This document shows positions 1 to 6,061 of a DNA stretch of 10,468 bases, one piece after another. A model generated the notes under the pieces. It was not told the DNA's origin, made no database searches, and saw only the letters and a list, made by a program, of their open reading frames with translations. The DNA comes from CAZKFG01 sp964551985 (lineage in GTDB: Bacteria; Bacillota; Negativicutes; Acidaminococcales; JAISLQ01), in assembly GCA_964551985.1 (NCBI GenBank), contig CAZKFG010000065.1:1-10468 (forward strand). Direction: 5' to 3'. The first letter of the stretch is position 1, and the number at the start of each line of letters is the position of its first letter. A program made the position numbers and the translations under genes.

Positions 1-18
1 CCGCTAAAAGCTTTACCG

Positions 19-45
19 AACCCCACGTCTAACGTGGGGTTTTTT
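19..45 (+). terminator. Rho-independent terminator of an off-window gene
   Basis: A perfect 10-bp stem (AACCCCACGT / ACGTGGGGTT) with a 3-nt loop is followed by a run of six T on the plus strand. No T-run follows it in the minus direction, so it reads rightward. It most likely ends a plus-strand gene or RNA lying left of the window. Bases 1-18 hold nothing else recognisable. Confidence 0.85.
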
Positions 46-49
46 ATAC

Positions 50-77
50 AAAAAAAGCAGACAAGAAATTGTCTGCT
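50..77 (-). terminator. Rho-independent terminator of purC
   Basis: A perfect 9-bp stem (AGCAGACAA / TTGTCTGCT) with a GAAA loop on the plus strand. Read on the minus strand it is followed by seven T. It starts about 18 nt beyond the purC stop codon, so it is the natural end of the purC transcript and implies that purC is the last gene of its unit. Confidence 0.85.
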
Positions 78-94
78 CTTGTATTTTTATGTAT

Positions 95-778
95 TTATTG
101 GAGCATTAGTTTTTCTAGCTCTAGTGGCAGGATATATTCGCCGTTTTTATATGCGCGCATATTACCACCTGATATTTCATCGATTAATACGATGGAGTTG
201 TCGGATTTTAGTCTGCCGAATTCAAATTTGATGTCGTAGAGGTCAAGTTGTTTTTTCGCCATTTCTTCTTTGACTAGTTTGGCTATTTTTTGAGTTTGGG
301 CTTTTAGGGTTTCGTATTCGTCAGCCGATAGGATTTTTAGCATGTCTAGTGCGTCTTTAGTGATTGGCGGGTCTTCACGTCCATCGTCTTTTAATGTTAC
401 TTCGACAAAGGCGTCAAGGTCTGCGGCTTGTTTTGTATAGTCACCATAGCGGCGCAAAAAGCTGCCAACGGCTTTAAAGCGGCAGATAACTTCTAGTCCT
501 TTGCCAAAGACTGCAGCTGGTTTTACTGTCATTGTATTATTATCGATGTCAGCGTTGACAAAATGTGTTGGTATTCCTTTGTCGTTTAGTTTTTTGAAAA
601 AGTATTCTGTGAGTTTTAGTCCTGCTTTGCCTGCGCCTTCGATTGTCAGTCCTATTGTGTTTGAGCCTGGGTCGAATACTCCGTTTGTGCCTGTTACGTC
701 GTCTTTGAATTTGAGTAGGTAGTTGCCGTCAGGTAGTTCGTATACGTTTTTTGTTTTGCCTGTATAGATTAGTTTCAA
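95..778 (-). CDS. purC: SAICAR synthase (phosphoribosylaminoimidazole-succinocarboxamide synthase), divergent form
   Basis: This cytosolic enzyme of de novo purine synthesis joins CAIR and aspartate using ATP to form SAICAR. The 227-residue protein is close to the usual bacterial length. Recognisable parts are the N-terminal GKTKNVYE (7-14), GIPTHF (68-73), the substrate-loop region EVICR...AVGSFLRRYG (96-112), KDDGREDPPI (130-139), and DIKFEFG plus IDEISGGNMR near the C-terminus (182-208). Many PurC proteins have SPD-x-x-R after the DE; here the spacing to Arg is kept but the residues are SGGNMR. The start is TTG at 778, with AGGAG nine bases upstream on the minus strand, and it gives the expected MKLIYTGKTK opening. 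No other pur gene is adjacent in the window, and the gene has its own terminator. I am confident of the family and less sure why the motifs diverge. Confidence 0.9.
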   Translation of the reverse strand: MKLIYTGKTKNVYELPDGNYLLKFKDDVTGTNGVFDPGSNTIGLTIEGAGKAGLKLTEYFFKKLNDKGIPTHFVNADIDNNTMTVKPAAVFGKGLEVICRFKAVGSFLRRYGDYTKQAADLDAFVEVTLKDDGREDPPITKDALDMLKILSADEYETLKAQTQKIAKLVKEEMAKKQLDLYDIKFEFGRLKSDNSIVLIDEISGGNMRAYKNGEYILPLELEKLMLQ

Positions 779-860
779 TTTAAACCACTCCTTGAAAAAT
801 TAAATTACTGATTAATTATATATTAAAATTATATTAAAAAAAACCCTTTTGAAAAAAAAT

Positions 861-878
861 ACAAAAATACATTTTTGT
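861..878. repeat. 18-bp AT-rich dyad between purC and the small gene
   Basis: ACAAAAAT-AC-ATTTTTGT is a perfect inverted repeat in the divergent intergenic region 779-956. It lies 40 bp upstream of the -10 box of the small gene and about 83 bp upstream of purC. It could be a repressor site for either gene. It lacks the CGAA cores of a B. subtilis-type PurBox, and in such AT-rich DNA it may be chance. The rest of 779-956 is AT-rich, with several TATAAT-like boxes facing purC but no convincing -35. Confidence 0.3.
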
Positions 879-917
879 TAGTGATATTTTTGGCTTTAAT
901 AAGAATTTGTTTTGTTG

Positions 918-923
918 TATAAT
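918..923 (+). promoter_or_regulatory. -10 box of the small-protein gene
   Basis: An exact TATAAT, preceded directly by TG, lies 33 bp before the ATG of the 61-residue ORF. The -35 is poor: TTTAAT at the 17-bp position. Transcription would begin near 930, giving a short leader that carries AAAGGAG. Confidence 0.5.
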
Positions 924-956
924 GGAAAATAAAGTTTGTTTTAAAGGAGATTTTGT

Positions 957-1142
957 ATGCCAAAAGATATTATGGGTAGTTTTAGCGAATCGAAGATGCT
1001 AGAGCTTTTAAAAGAGATTAACCAAGTTAAAGAGCAAATTGAAAACTGTACGGATGAGCAGACTATTAAGGTGTTAAAACTTCAATTGAATGATTTGCGT
1101 ATGCATTATAATATTTTGTCGGAAAAACGCGGTAGTGTTTAG
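957..1142 (+). CDS. Small helical protein of unknown function (61 aa)
   Basis: I do not recognise this family. The ORF has a good ribosome site (AAAGGAG, 7 nt before ATG), a TATAAT box upstream, and the same G/T-leaning codon use as the next gene, so it is probably real. The protein is soluble and charged, with no signal peptide or membrane segment. From about residue 12 to 58 it carries leucines, isoleucines and a methionine in roughly heptad spacing among Glu, Lys and Gln, which suggests a two-helix coiled coil. It has one Cys (near residue 32) and no zinc motif. No terminator was seen before the next gene, but that gene has its own strong promoter, so a joint role cannot be inferred. Confidence 0.65.
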   Translation: MPKDIMGSFSESKMLELLKEINQVKEQIENCTDEQTIKVLKLQLNDLRMHYNILSEKRGSV

Positions 1143-1171
1143 TGTTGGTATGAAAACTGTCAGGCTGTTTG

Positions 1172-1200
1172 TTGACAAATACTAAGTAATTTTTTATAAT
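1172..1200 (+). promoter_or_regulatory. Consensus sigma-A promoter of the XRE-cupin gene
   Basis: Exact TTGACA (1172-1177) and exact TATAAT (1195-1200) are separated by 17 bp, the ideal vegetative promoter. Transcription would start near 1207, about 44 bp before the ATG. A small dyad TACT-A-AGTA (1180-1188) sits inside the spacer, where a bound repressor would block polymerase. Autoregulation by the encoded HTH protein is possible but unproven. Confidence 0.85.
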
Positions 1201-1250
1201 GGTTTTGTGAAATAATTTAGTAAAGGTAAACTTTGTAAAAAGGTGATAAT

Positions 1251-1790
1251 ATGGATATTGGTACTAAAATAAGACGTCTTCGGCAGGAGAAAAATCTTAC
1301 CCAAGATGAGCTTGCCAGTCGTTGTGAGTTGTCTAAGGGTTTTATTTCTCAATTGGAAAATGATTTGACTTCGCCGTCACTAAATACTTTGTCTAATATT
1401 TTAGAGAGTCTTGGTACGACTTTGAAGGATTTTTTTAATGACCAGTCGGACGAGCGGATTGTGTTTCGGGATGATGATTTTTATGAGGTTGAGGATAAAG
1501 AGTATAGTTTTAAAATAGAGTGGATAATTCCTAATGCCCAAAAAAATATGATGGAGCCGATAATTATTACGCTTGATGAGGGTGGGACTTCTAAAGAGGA
1601 GGTCGCGCATCAGGGCGAGGAGTTTGGTTATGTTTTGACAGGTAATATTTATATTCATCTTGGGCAGAAAAAGTATAAGGCAAAAAAGGGTGAGGCGTTT
1701 TCGTATAAGGCGAATTTGAATCATTATATTTCAAATGCCGGTAAGAATGTTGCTAAGGTTATATGGATATCTTCACCGCCGAGTTTTTAG
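1251..1790 (+). CDS. XRE-family HTH regulator with C-terminal cupin domain
   Basis: Predicted DNA-binding transcription factor of the XRE-cupin type (the PuuR/SutR architecture). Residues 5-62 form the HTH_3 domain, with the typical LTQDELA, KGFISQLEN and PSLNTL blocks. Residues about 102-176 form a small beta-barrel cupin with His120, Glu123/Glu124 (HQGEEFGYVLTG) and His158 in the second cupin motif, possible metal or ligand contacts. The length, 179 aa, is normal for the family. ATG 1251 is preceded by AAGGTGAT at 1240-1247. The gene appears monocistronic, between a perfect sigma-A promoter and a terminator. Relatives often control polyamine, amino-acid or sulphur genes, but no such target is adjacent here, so the ligand and regulon are unknown. 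Confidence 0.92.
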   Translation: MDIGTKIRRLRQEKNLTQDELASRCELSKGFISQLENDLTSPSLNTLSNILESLGTTLKDFFNDQSDERIVFRDDDFYEVEDKEYSFKIEWIIPNAQKNMMEPIIITLDEGGTSKEEVAHQGEEFGYVLTGNIYIHLGQKKYKAKKGEAFSYKANLNHYISNAGKNVAKVIWISSPPSF

Positions 1791-1797
1791 TTAAATT

Positions 1798-1824
1798 AAA
1801 AAGCACCGTTAGGTGCTTTTTTTT
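1798..1824. terminator. Bidirectional terminator between convergent genes
   Basis: The stem GCACC / GGTGC with a GTTA loop is flanked by five A on the left (extending the stem) and eight T on the right. It therefore ends in a T-run on both strands. It lies 8 bp after the XRE-cupin stop and directly next to the HD-GYP stop codon, and probably ends both transcripts. Confidence 0.85.
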
Positions 1825-1825
1825 G

Positions 1826-2998
1826 TTAGCCGATGTATTTTGAGATTTCTCTATGGTAGTTTGTTTTTCCGATGTTGATTGTTTTGCCGCTATCTGTTTT
1901 GACAACAAGTTCGTCTGAGCCGTGTTTGCCGACAAAAACTATTGTTGCGCTATCGCCATTTTTGAGTATGACTCGTTTGTTTTCTAAAGAGTCACGGATT
2001 TGCACTAGCATTGATAGGCAGCTTCTAGCGTCCATTTTGGAGAACATTTCGTTGTCTAGTATTTCCATAACTGCCATTGGCGCGCGTTTTGGTTGATATA
2101 CTCTGTCTGTTGTTACGGCGTCATAGGTGTCCGCGACAGCTATGATTTTGGAAAAGTCATGAATTTTTTCGGCTGTAACGCCTTTAGGATAGCCACTACC
2201 GTCAATTCTTTCGTGGTGTTCTAGGGCAACTAGTGGTACTTGTTCTGGTACGTTTTTGATTGTCTTTAAAATTTTGTAGCCTATAACGGTATGTTGTTTC
2301 ATAATTTCAAATTCTTGGGGGGTGAGTTTGTCTGGTTTATTTAGGATGGATAGTGGAATTTGCGATTTGCCTATGTCATGCATAATTCCCGATAAGACGA
2401 GTATTGGTATTTGTTCTTCGTCCATTTTTAGCCATCTGCCGATAATGCCAGATAGTATTCCAACATTAATAGAATGTTGATATGTGTAATCGTCGCTACC
2501 ACGTAAGTTTTTTACCGCATGGACGAGCATGTAGTTGTCCATTAGGTTGTCGATACTGTCTTTAGCTACTGTCATTACATCGTCAATGTTTATGTCGTTA
2601 AATTGTGTTGCCATATCAAAGACATTTTTTACATAAGAGACGGTACCAACGTATTTTTCAACTACAACTTTCTTTTCTTCGTAGCTATAGTCTTCGACTT
2701 TTCTTTTGCCAAAAGAAAAGTCGGAAAGGTCTGTATCTTCACTTTTGCTCTTTTGTTCAGGTTCAGCTTTTGCATGTTCGCGAAGGAGTTGTTCTTTGAT
2801 TGTGTCAACTGAGATAATACTACTATCTGGGATATAAATATTCACACTTAAAACTTTCGTATCAGTTTTTAGCTGTTCTAAAGTTTTTGAAGTTAGTAGT
2901 TCACCCTTATCTTGAACAATATGCGCACCTACGACGACTGGTTCTGCTAAAATCATCCCGTCTTTTAATTCATCTATCATTAATCTTTTTGTAGGCAT
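1826..2998 (-). CDS. HD-GYP domain cyclic-di-GMP phosphodiesterase
   Basis: Predicted cytosolic metal-dependent phosphodiesterase that degrades cyclic di-GMP. The N-terminal part (1-60) resembles the small domain often found before HD-GYP, followed by a charged linker (about 70-115) and the HD-GYP domain (about 150-340). The catalytic set is complete: His175 in YQHSINVG, the HD pair 207-208 with Lys211 (HDIGKSQIP), His236, HH 261-262, the GYP signature HHERIDGSGYP (261-271) and Asp290 in AVADTYDAVTTDR. The last 50 residues form a small beta-rich tail. No receiver, PAS or membrane segment is visible, so the input signal is unclear. ATG 2998 has AGAGGTGATA just upstream on the minus strand. It likely affects motility, adhesion or sporulation-type behaviour, but no partner gene is in the window. 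Confidence 0.92.
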   Translation of the reverse strand: MPTKRLMIDELKDGMILAEPVVVGAHIVQDKGELLTSKTLEQLKTDTKVLSVNIYIPDSSIISVDTIKEQLLREHAKAEPEQKSKSEDTDLSDFSFGKRKVEDYSYEEKKVVVEKYVGTVSYVKNVFDMATQFNDINIDDVMTVAKDSIDNLMDNYMLVHAVKNLRGSDDYTYQHSINVGILSGIIGRWLKMDEEQIPILVLSGIMHDIGKSQIPLSILNKPDKLTPQEFEIMKQHTVIGYKILKTIKNVPEQVPLVALEHHERIDGSGYPKGVTAEKIHDFSKIIAVADTYDAVTTDRVYQPKRAPMAVMEILDNEMFSKMDARSCLSMLVQIRDSLENKRVILKNGDSATIVFVGKHGSDELVVKTDSGKTINIGKTNYHREISKYIG

Positions 2999-3034
2999 AT
3001 TATCACCTCTGAATATTAAAACTTATTTATGTTA

Positions 3035-3063
3035 ATAATATCAAAAAAATAATTTTTTATCAA
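3035..3063 (-). promoter_or_regulatory. Sigma-A promoter of the HD-GYP gene
   Basis: Read on the minus strand, TTGATA (3063-3058) and TATTAT (3040-3035) are separated by 17 bp, each with one mismatch to consensus. Transcription would start near 3028, about 30 bp before the ATG. This gives the HD-GYP gene its own promoter although the DUF1275 gene lies upstream in the same direction. No clear terminator separates the two, so some read-through is possible. Confidence 0.6.
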
Positions 3064-3074
3064 TATAAATAATC

Positions 3075-3758
3075 TCATTTATATTGTAGATTTGGTTTTT
3101 TTAATTTTATTTTGTCAAAAACAAGTAAAATTATTAATAATAATACAACTACAAACAGAGCATACTGTCCTAAAAAATTTGACAACATTGTTGATATTGT
3201 TACACCTAATATGAAAAACAAAATGACAAATATATATTTTTTGCAAACAATCCAAGCTAGTTTGTCACCCCAAATGACGTAGTCAAAAAAAGATAGTGCC
3301 GCTTGACGAACATTACTTGTGCAAAAAACACTTGAATATAGGATTTCATCTATTTGTCTAAAAGAGTTGTATAACACTGCTGAAACAAATGAAATGCTTG
3401 TACTAACCCAAATGTTATAAACTCCAGGTGGTATAAAGCAGATAATTGTTAGAACAATAATTCCAAAGATTAAAAGTTTGTCTCTGGAGATGATGTTAAA
3501 TGCGGAGCTTTTTTTTAAAAAAGCAAAGTTGCCCACAAAAACACCGCAAGCAAAAGCACATAAAGATGTTAAATGCGCCCACATAAATGGATTGTTTTGA
3601 GCAAAATTAACCATCATAAGTGCTATATTCCCAGTCTGAGCACTACAAAATACTTCTCCACGCAGTATATAAGTATATCCTTCCATAAAACCGCCAACAA
3701 AACTCAGGAGTGATGCGGCAATTGGTATTAAATAGTTTTCTTTCATTTTATTTTGCAC
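3075..3758 (-). CDS. DUF1275 (YoaK-type) integral membrane protein
   Basis: A membrane protein of the YoaK/DUF1275 family, whose function is not established. The family hallmark is clear near the N-terminus: GFMEGYTYILRGEVFCSAQTGNIALM, corresponding to the usual GF-x-D-A...G-x-F-x-x-x-x-TGN pattern, with Glu where many members have Asp. About six hydrophobic segments follow, and the protein ends in a short basic tail. The start is uncertain. The longest frame opens at TTG 3773 with no ribosome site, and a TATAAT box at 3786-3781 would place the transcript start almost on it. I prefer GTG 3758, which has GGTGA closely upstream. ATG 3746 is a further option without a ribosome site. All three keep the whole membrane domain. 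The gene is divergent from the sigma-54 activator, and a functional link is only a guess. Confidence 0.82.
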   Translation of the reverse strand: MQNKMKENYLIPIAASLLSFVGGFMEGYTYILRGEVFCSAQTGNIALMMVNFAQNNPFMWAHLTSLCAFACGVFVGNFAFLKKSSAFNIISRDKLLIFGIIVLTIICFIPPGVYNIWVSTSISFVSAVLYNSFRQIDEILYSSVFCTSNVRQAALSFFDYVIWGDKLAWIVCKKYIFVILFFILGVTISTMLSNFLGQYALFVVVLLLIILLVFDKIKLKKPNLQYK

Positions 3759-3780
3759 ATTTTCACCAGCCAAATTAATA

Positions 3781-3786
3781 ATTATA
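3781..3786 (-). promoter_or_regulatory. Possible -10 box of the DUF1275 gene
   Basis: The minus strand reads TATAAT here, but there is no good -35 at 16-18 bp. Transcription would start near 3774, which argues against the far-upstream TTG start of the DUF1275 gene. AT-rich background makes chance matches common. Confidence 0.3.
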
Positions 3787-3848
3787 TAATACCAATTGTA
3801 GCATAAACCATTTTTACTTTAAAGGAATATTGCATTTTTATAGGTTTA

Positions 3849-3868
3849 GTATGTACAACACAACATAC
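3849..3868. repeat. Inverted repeat in the divergent promoter region
   Basis: GTATGT-ACAACACA-ACATAC is a 6-bp perfect dyad with an 8-bp centre, placed between the DUF1275 gene and the sigma-54 activator gene. No terminator is needed between divergent genes, so an operator is the likelier reading. A T-run follows on the plus strand. No exact sigma-54 promoter was found in 3759-3963, and the activator is probably transcribed by another sigma factor. Confidence 0.35.
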
Positions 3869-3951
3869 ATTTTTTATAAATTCATACACTGCCAGCTTTT
3901 TTGAATATATAATAAAGGTAAATAGTAAATTACTTTTGTATATTGCAAACT

Positions 3952-3957
3952 AGGAGG
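3952..3957 (+). promoter_or_regulatory. Ribosome site fixing the start of the sigma-54 activator
   Basis: An exact AGGAGG lies 6 nt before ATG 3964. An in-frame TTG at 3943 lies upstream of this site and would translate through it, so it is not the start. Confidence 0.85.
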
Positions 3958-3963
3958 TGTGAT

Positions 3964-5841
3964 ATGAACAAGGCTGCAATGATTTTTCCTGGTCATATTA
4001 GTGAAGAACTTAAAGCAGAGTTAAATTCAAATATAGCGTTTTATAATGCAGTTCTTGATGAAGCTGTAAAGATAGCGTTAGAATGCGAAAAAAATGGTGT
4101 TGACGTTATAATTAGCAGAGCCGGTTCTGCAGCTGCGATAAAGCAGGCTGTCAAAGTGCCTGTTGTCAATTGTGAGGTAACTCATTCTGATTTGATTGAT
4201 TCTATTTTAAATATAAAAGCTAATTTTTATCCTAAGTTAAAAGAAATCGGCTTAATTAATTATGCTAATGTTTCTTATGATGTTAGTCACATTGAGCAGT
4301 TGACAAATATTAAAGTTAAACAATCGTGGTATTGGAGCGGCGAGAAAGATTTAAAAGAGAGGGTTGTAGAGTACAAAAAAGACGGGCTAAAGGTAATTAT
4401 GGGAGCCTCAATGACTGTAAAATTTGCTCAAGAACTTGATATGAAGGGCTTTTTAATGCAGATAGGTCGAGAGACGCTCAAACAAGCAACTCAAAAGGCA
4501 AAAGAAATTTTAGAAATTAGAAGCGCTGACCTAGCGTATTCTGAAAAAATTAAAAACATGCTGTCATTTGCACGCGAAGGGATAATATTTGTCGATGAAA
4601 AAAATGTTATTGAATATGCTAACCCGCAAGCGGCACAAACGCTTGGCACAACTGCAAATGAACTTAAAAATCAACCTATTGGCAAAATATTTAAAGGTTG
4701 GGAGGAAAACGATGCTAATATCAAACTCAATCAGATAACCCAAGCCTTTAATAATCATATTATATACAATTGCGCTCCAGTAAATGTTAAAGATAAAAAA
4801 GTTGGCGAAGTTATTACTTTTACTGAAACAGCACAAATACAGCATGTAGAGGAGAAAATAAGAAAGTTTTTATATCAAAAAGGATTTGTCGCTAAATATG
4901 CTATAAAAGACATTATTGGCGATAGTTCTGCTATTAAAGAAAGTATTAAAAAAGTACAGATATATGGAAAAACTGACTCTAGTGTGCTGATAATTGGTGA
5001 GACGGGCACAGGCAAAGAATTGTTTGCGCATAGTCTACATCAAGAAAGTCTGCGCAAAAATCATCCTTTTCTAGCCATAAACTGTGCCGCGCTTCCTGAA
5101 AACTTACTAGAAAGTGAGCTTTTTGGTTATACAGATGGCGCTTTTACTGGCGCACGCAAGGGTGGAAGAGCCGGGTATTTTGAATTGGCTCATAGAGGGA
5201 CTTTGTTTTTAGATGAAATAGGCGAATTACGACCAGCAATGCAAGGAAAATTATTACGTGCTATACAAGAAAAAGAAATTATGCGTATTGGTGACGACAA
5301 AATAATACCCGTTGACACCAGAATTATCGCTGCAACAAATCAAAATTTACTTGAGCAAGTCAAAAACAAAAATTTTCGCAGTGACTTATTCTATCGCTTA
5401 AACGCGCTGAAAATAAATATTCCACCACTTAGAGAGAGAAGCGGTGATCTACCTTTATTAGTAAAACATTTTATTGATAAGTTTATAGAAAACAGCAAAA
5501 CTACTATTCCTTTTATTTCCAAAAATCTTTTAGATACTTTAGCAAAATACGACTGGCCAGGAAATGTTCGGGAACTTGAATTTATGGTGAATAAATATTG
5601 TTTGCTAGTACACGAAATGGGTGAACAATCGATTTTCGAAGAATTGTACAACAAAGAATGTTCACATGACGATGACAAGCAAAATAACTTTTTAATTAAA
5701 ATAGGAACAATGGCACAAATGCAAGATAACATTTACGAAAAAATATATAAACTGGCAAATAACAATAAATCTAAAACAGCTCAAATACTTGGTGTAAATA
5801 GAATAACTGTTGCCAAGTGGTTGGAAAAAAGAAACACCTAG
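3964..5841 (+). CDS. PrpR-type sigma-54-dependent transcriptional activator
   Basis: A 625-residue enhancer-binding protein predicted to open sigma-54 promoters in response to a small-molecule signal. The N-terminal third (about 5-185) matches the PrpR_N sensor fold, with RAGSAAAIKQAVKVPVV (52-68) and the GASMTVKFAQELDMKG block. A PAS-like segment (about 200-285) follows. The AAA+ domain has Walker A GETGTGKE (345-352), the sigma-54-contacting loop GAFTGA (392-397), Walker B LFLDEIG (414-420), the arginine-finger region FRSDLFYRLN (471-480) and WPGNVREL (531-538). A Fis-type HTH lies at about 597-622 (KSKTAQILGVNRITVAKW). The intact GAFTGA and ATPase motifs argue for a true activator. PrpR_N proteins are known from propionate and related carboxylate catabolism. 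The likely target is the exact sigma-54 promoter just downstream, before the CoA-transferase gene. The inducer is unknown. Confidence 0.93.
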   Translation: MNKAAMIFPGHISEELKAELNSNIAFYNAVLDEAVKIALECEKNGVDVIISRAGSAAAIKQAVKVPVVNCEVTHSDLIDSILNIKANFYPKLKEIGLINYANVSYDVSHIEQLTNIKVKQSWYWSGEKDLKERVVEYKKDGLKVIMGASMTVKFAQELDMKGFLMQIGRETLKQATQKAKEILEIRSADLAYSEKIKNMLSFAREGIIFVDEKNVIEYANPQAAQTLGTTANELKNQPIGKIFKGWEENDANIKLNQITQAFNNHIIYNCAPVNVKDKKVGEVITFTETAQIQHVEEKIRKFLYQKGFVAKYAIKDIIGDSSAIKESIKKVQIYGKTDSSVLIIGETGTGKELFAHSLHQESLRKNHPFLAINCAALPENLLESELFGYTDGAFTGARKGGRAGYFELAHRGTLFLDEIGELRPAMQGKLLRAIQEKEIMRIGDDKIIPVDTRIIAATNQNLLEQVKNKNFRSDLFYRLNALKINIPPLRERSGDLPLLVKHFIDKFIENSKTTIPFISKNLLDTLAKYDWPGNVRELEFMVNKYCLLVHEMGEQSIFEELYNKECSHDDDKQNNFLIKIGTMAQMQDNIYEKIYKLANNNKSKTAQILGVNRITVAKWLEKRNT

Positions 5842-5888
5842 CTCTCTTTTTTAAAACTTTTTGTCAATAAATTAAACATATTTTTGCA

Positions 5889-5928
5889 ATATAACACAAT
5901 GCTATTTAGCACTGTGTTATATTTTTTT
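5889..5928 (+). terminator. Terminator of the activator gene, possibly also an activator-binding site
   Basis: A 14-bp AT-rich stem with one mismatch (ATATAACACAATGC / GCACTGTGTTATAT) and a TATTTA loop is followed by seven T, 47 bp after the activator's stop. It separates the activator from the downstream operon. The right arm contains AGCACTGTGTTA, and a near copy (AGCACTGTTTCA) lies beside the sigma-54 promoter. The dyad would be centred about 125 bp before the predicted transcription start, a normal enhancer distance. Confidence 0.75.
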
Positions 5929-5985
5929 ACTATAAATTGTTAGTTTAATTAGCATATATCTATTTTAAAAACAAAAAATCTAACA

Positions 5986-5999
5986 AAACAGCACTGTTT
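5986..5999. promoter_or_regulatory. Palindrome next to the sigma-54 promoter (candidate regulator site)
   Basis: AAACAG-CA-CTGTTT is a perfect 6-bp inverted repeat whose right edge is 5 bp from the -24 element. It shares the AGCACTGT core with the terminator dyad 80 bp upstream. Enhancers usually lie further from a sigma-54 promoter, so a site this close could be a secondary or modulatory site. Binding by the neighbouring PrpR-type activator is inferred. Confidence 0.45.
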
Positions 6000-6004
6000 C
6001 AAAT

Positions 6005-6020
6005 TGGCACAAATATTGCA
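6005..6020 (+). promoter_or_regulatory. Sigma-54 (-24/-12) promoter of the catabolic operon
   Basis: TGGCAC, five bases, then TTGCA is an exact match to the sigma-54 consensus, with the invariant GG and GC 12 bp apart. Transcription is expected near 6031, leaving a leader of about 31 nt before the CoA-transferase ATG. A sigma-54 activator is encoded immediately upstream, which makes chance very unlikely. Confidence 0.93.
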
Positions 6021-6048
6021 TTATAAAGATATAGCTAATTGAAAAATA

Positions 6049-6054
6049 GGGAGG
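6049..6054 (+). promoter_or_regulatory. Ribosome site deciding the CoA-transferase start
   Basis: GGGAGG lies 7 nt before ATG 6062 but only 1 nt before the in-frame ATG 6056. Spacing favours 6062. Confidence 0.8.
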
Positions 6055-6061
6055 TATGAAT

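Noticed and set aside
779..956. Riboswitch or PurBox upstream of purC
   Set aside because: No conserved purine-riboswitch core or CGAA-type PurBox was recognised; the region is simple AT-rich DNA with one dyad.
3824..3833. GGAATATTGC resembling a sigma-54 promoter before the activator gene
   Set aside because: The GG and GC are 8 bp apart instead of 12, and no TGGCAC element is present.
5391..5732. Minus-strand open frame inside the sigma-54 activator gene
   Set aside because: It overlaps the AAA+ domain and linker of the activator and has no ribosome site or family features.
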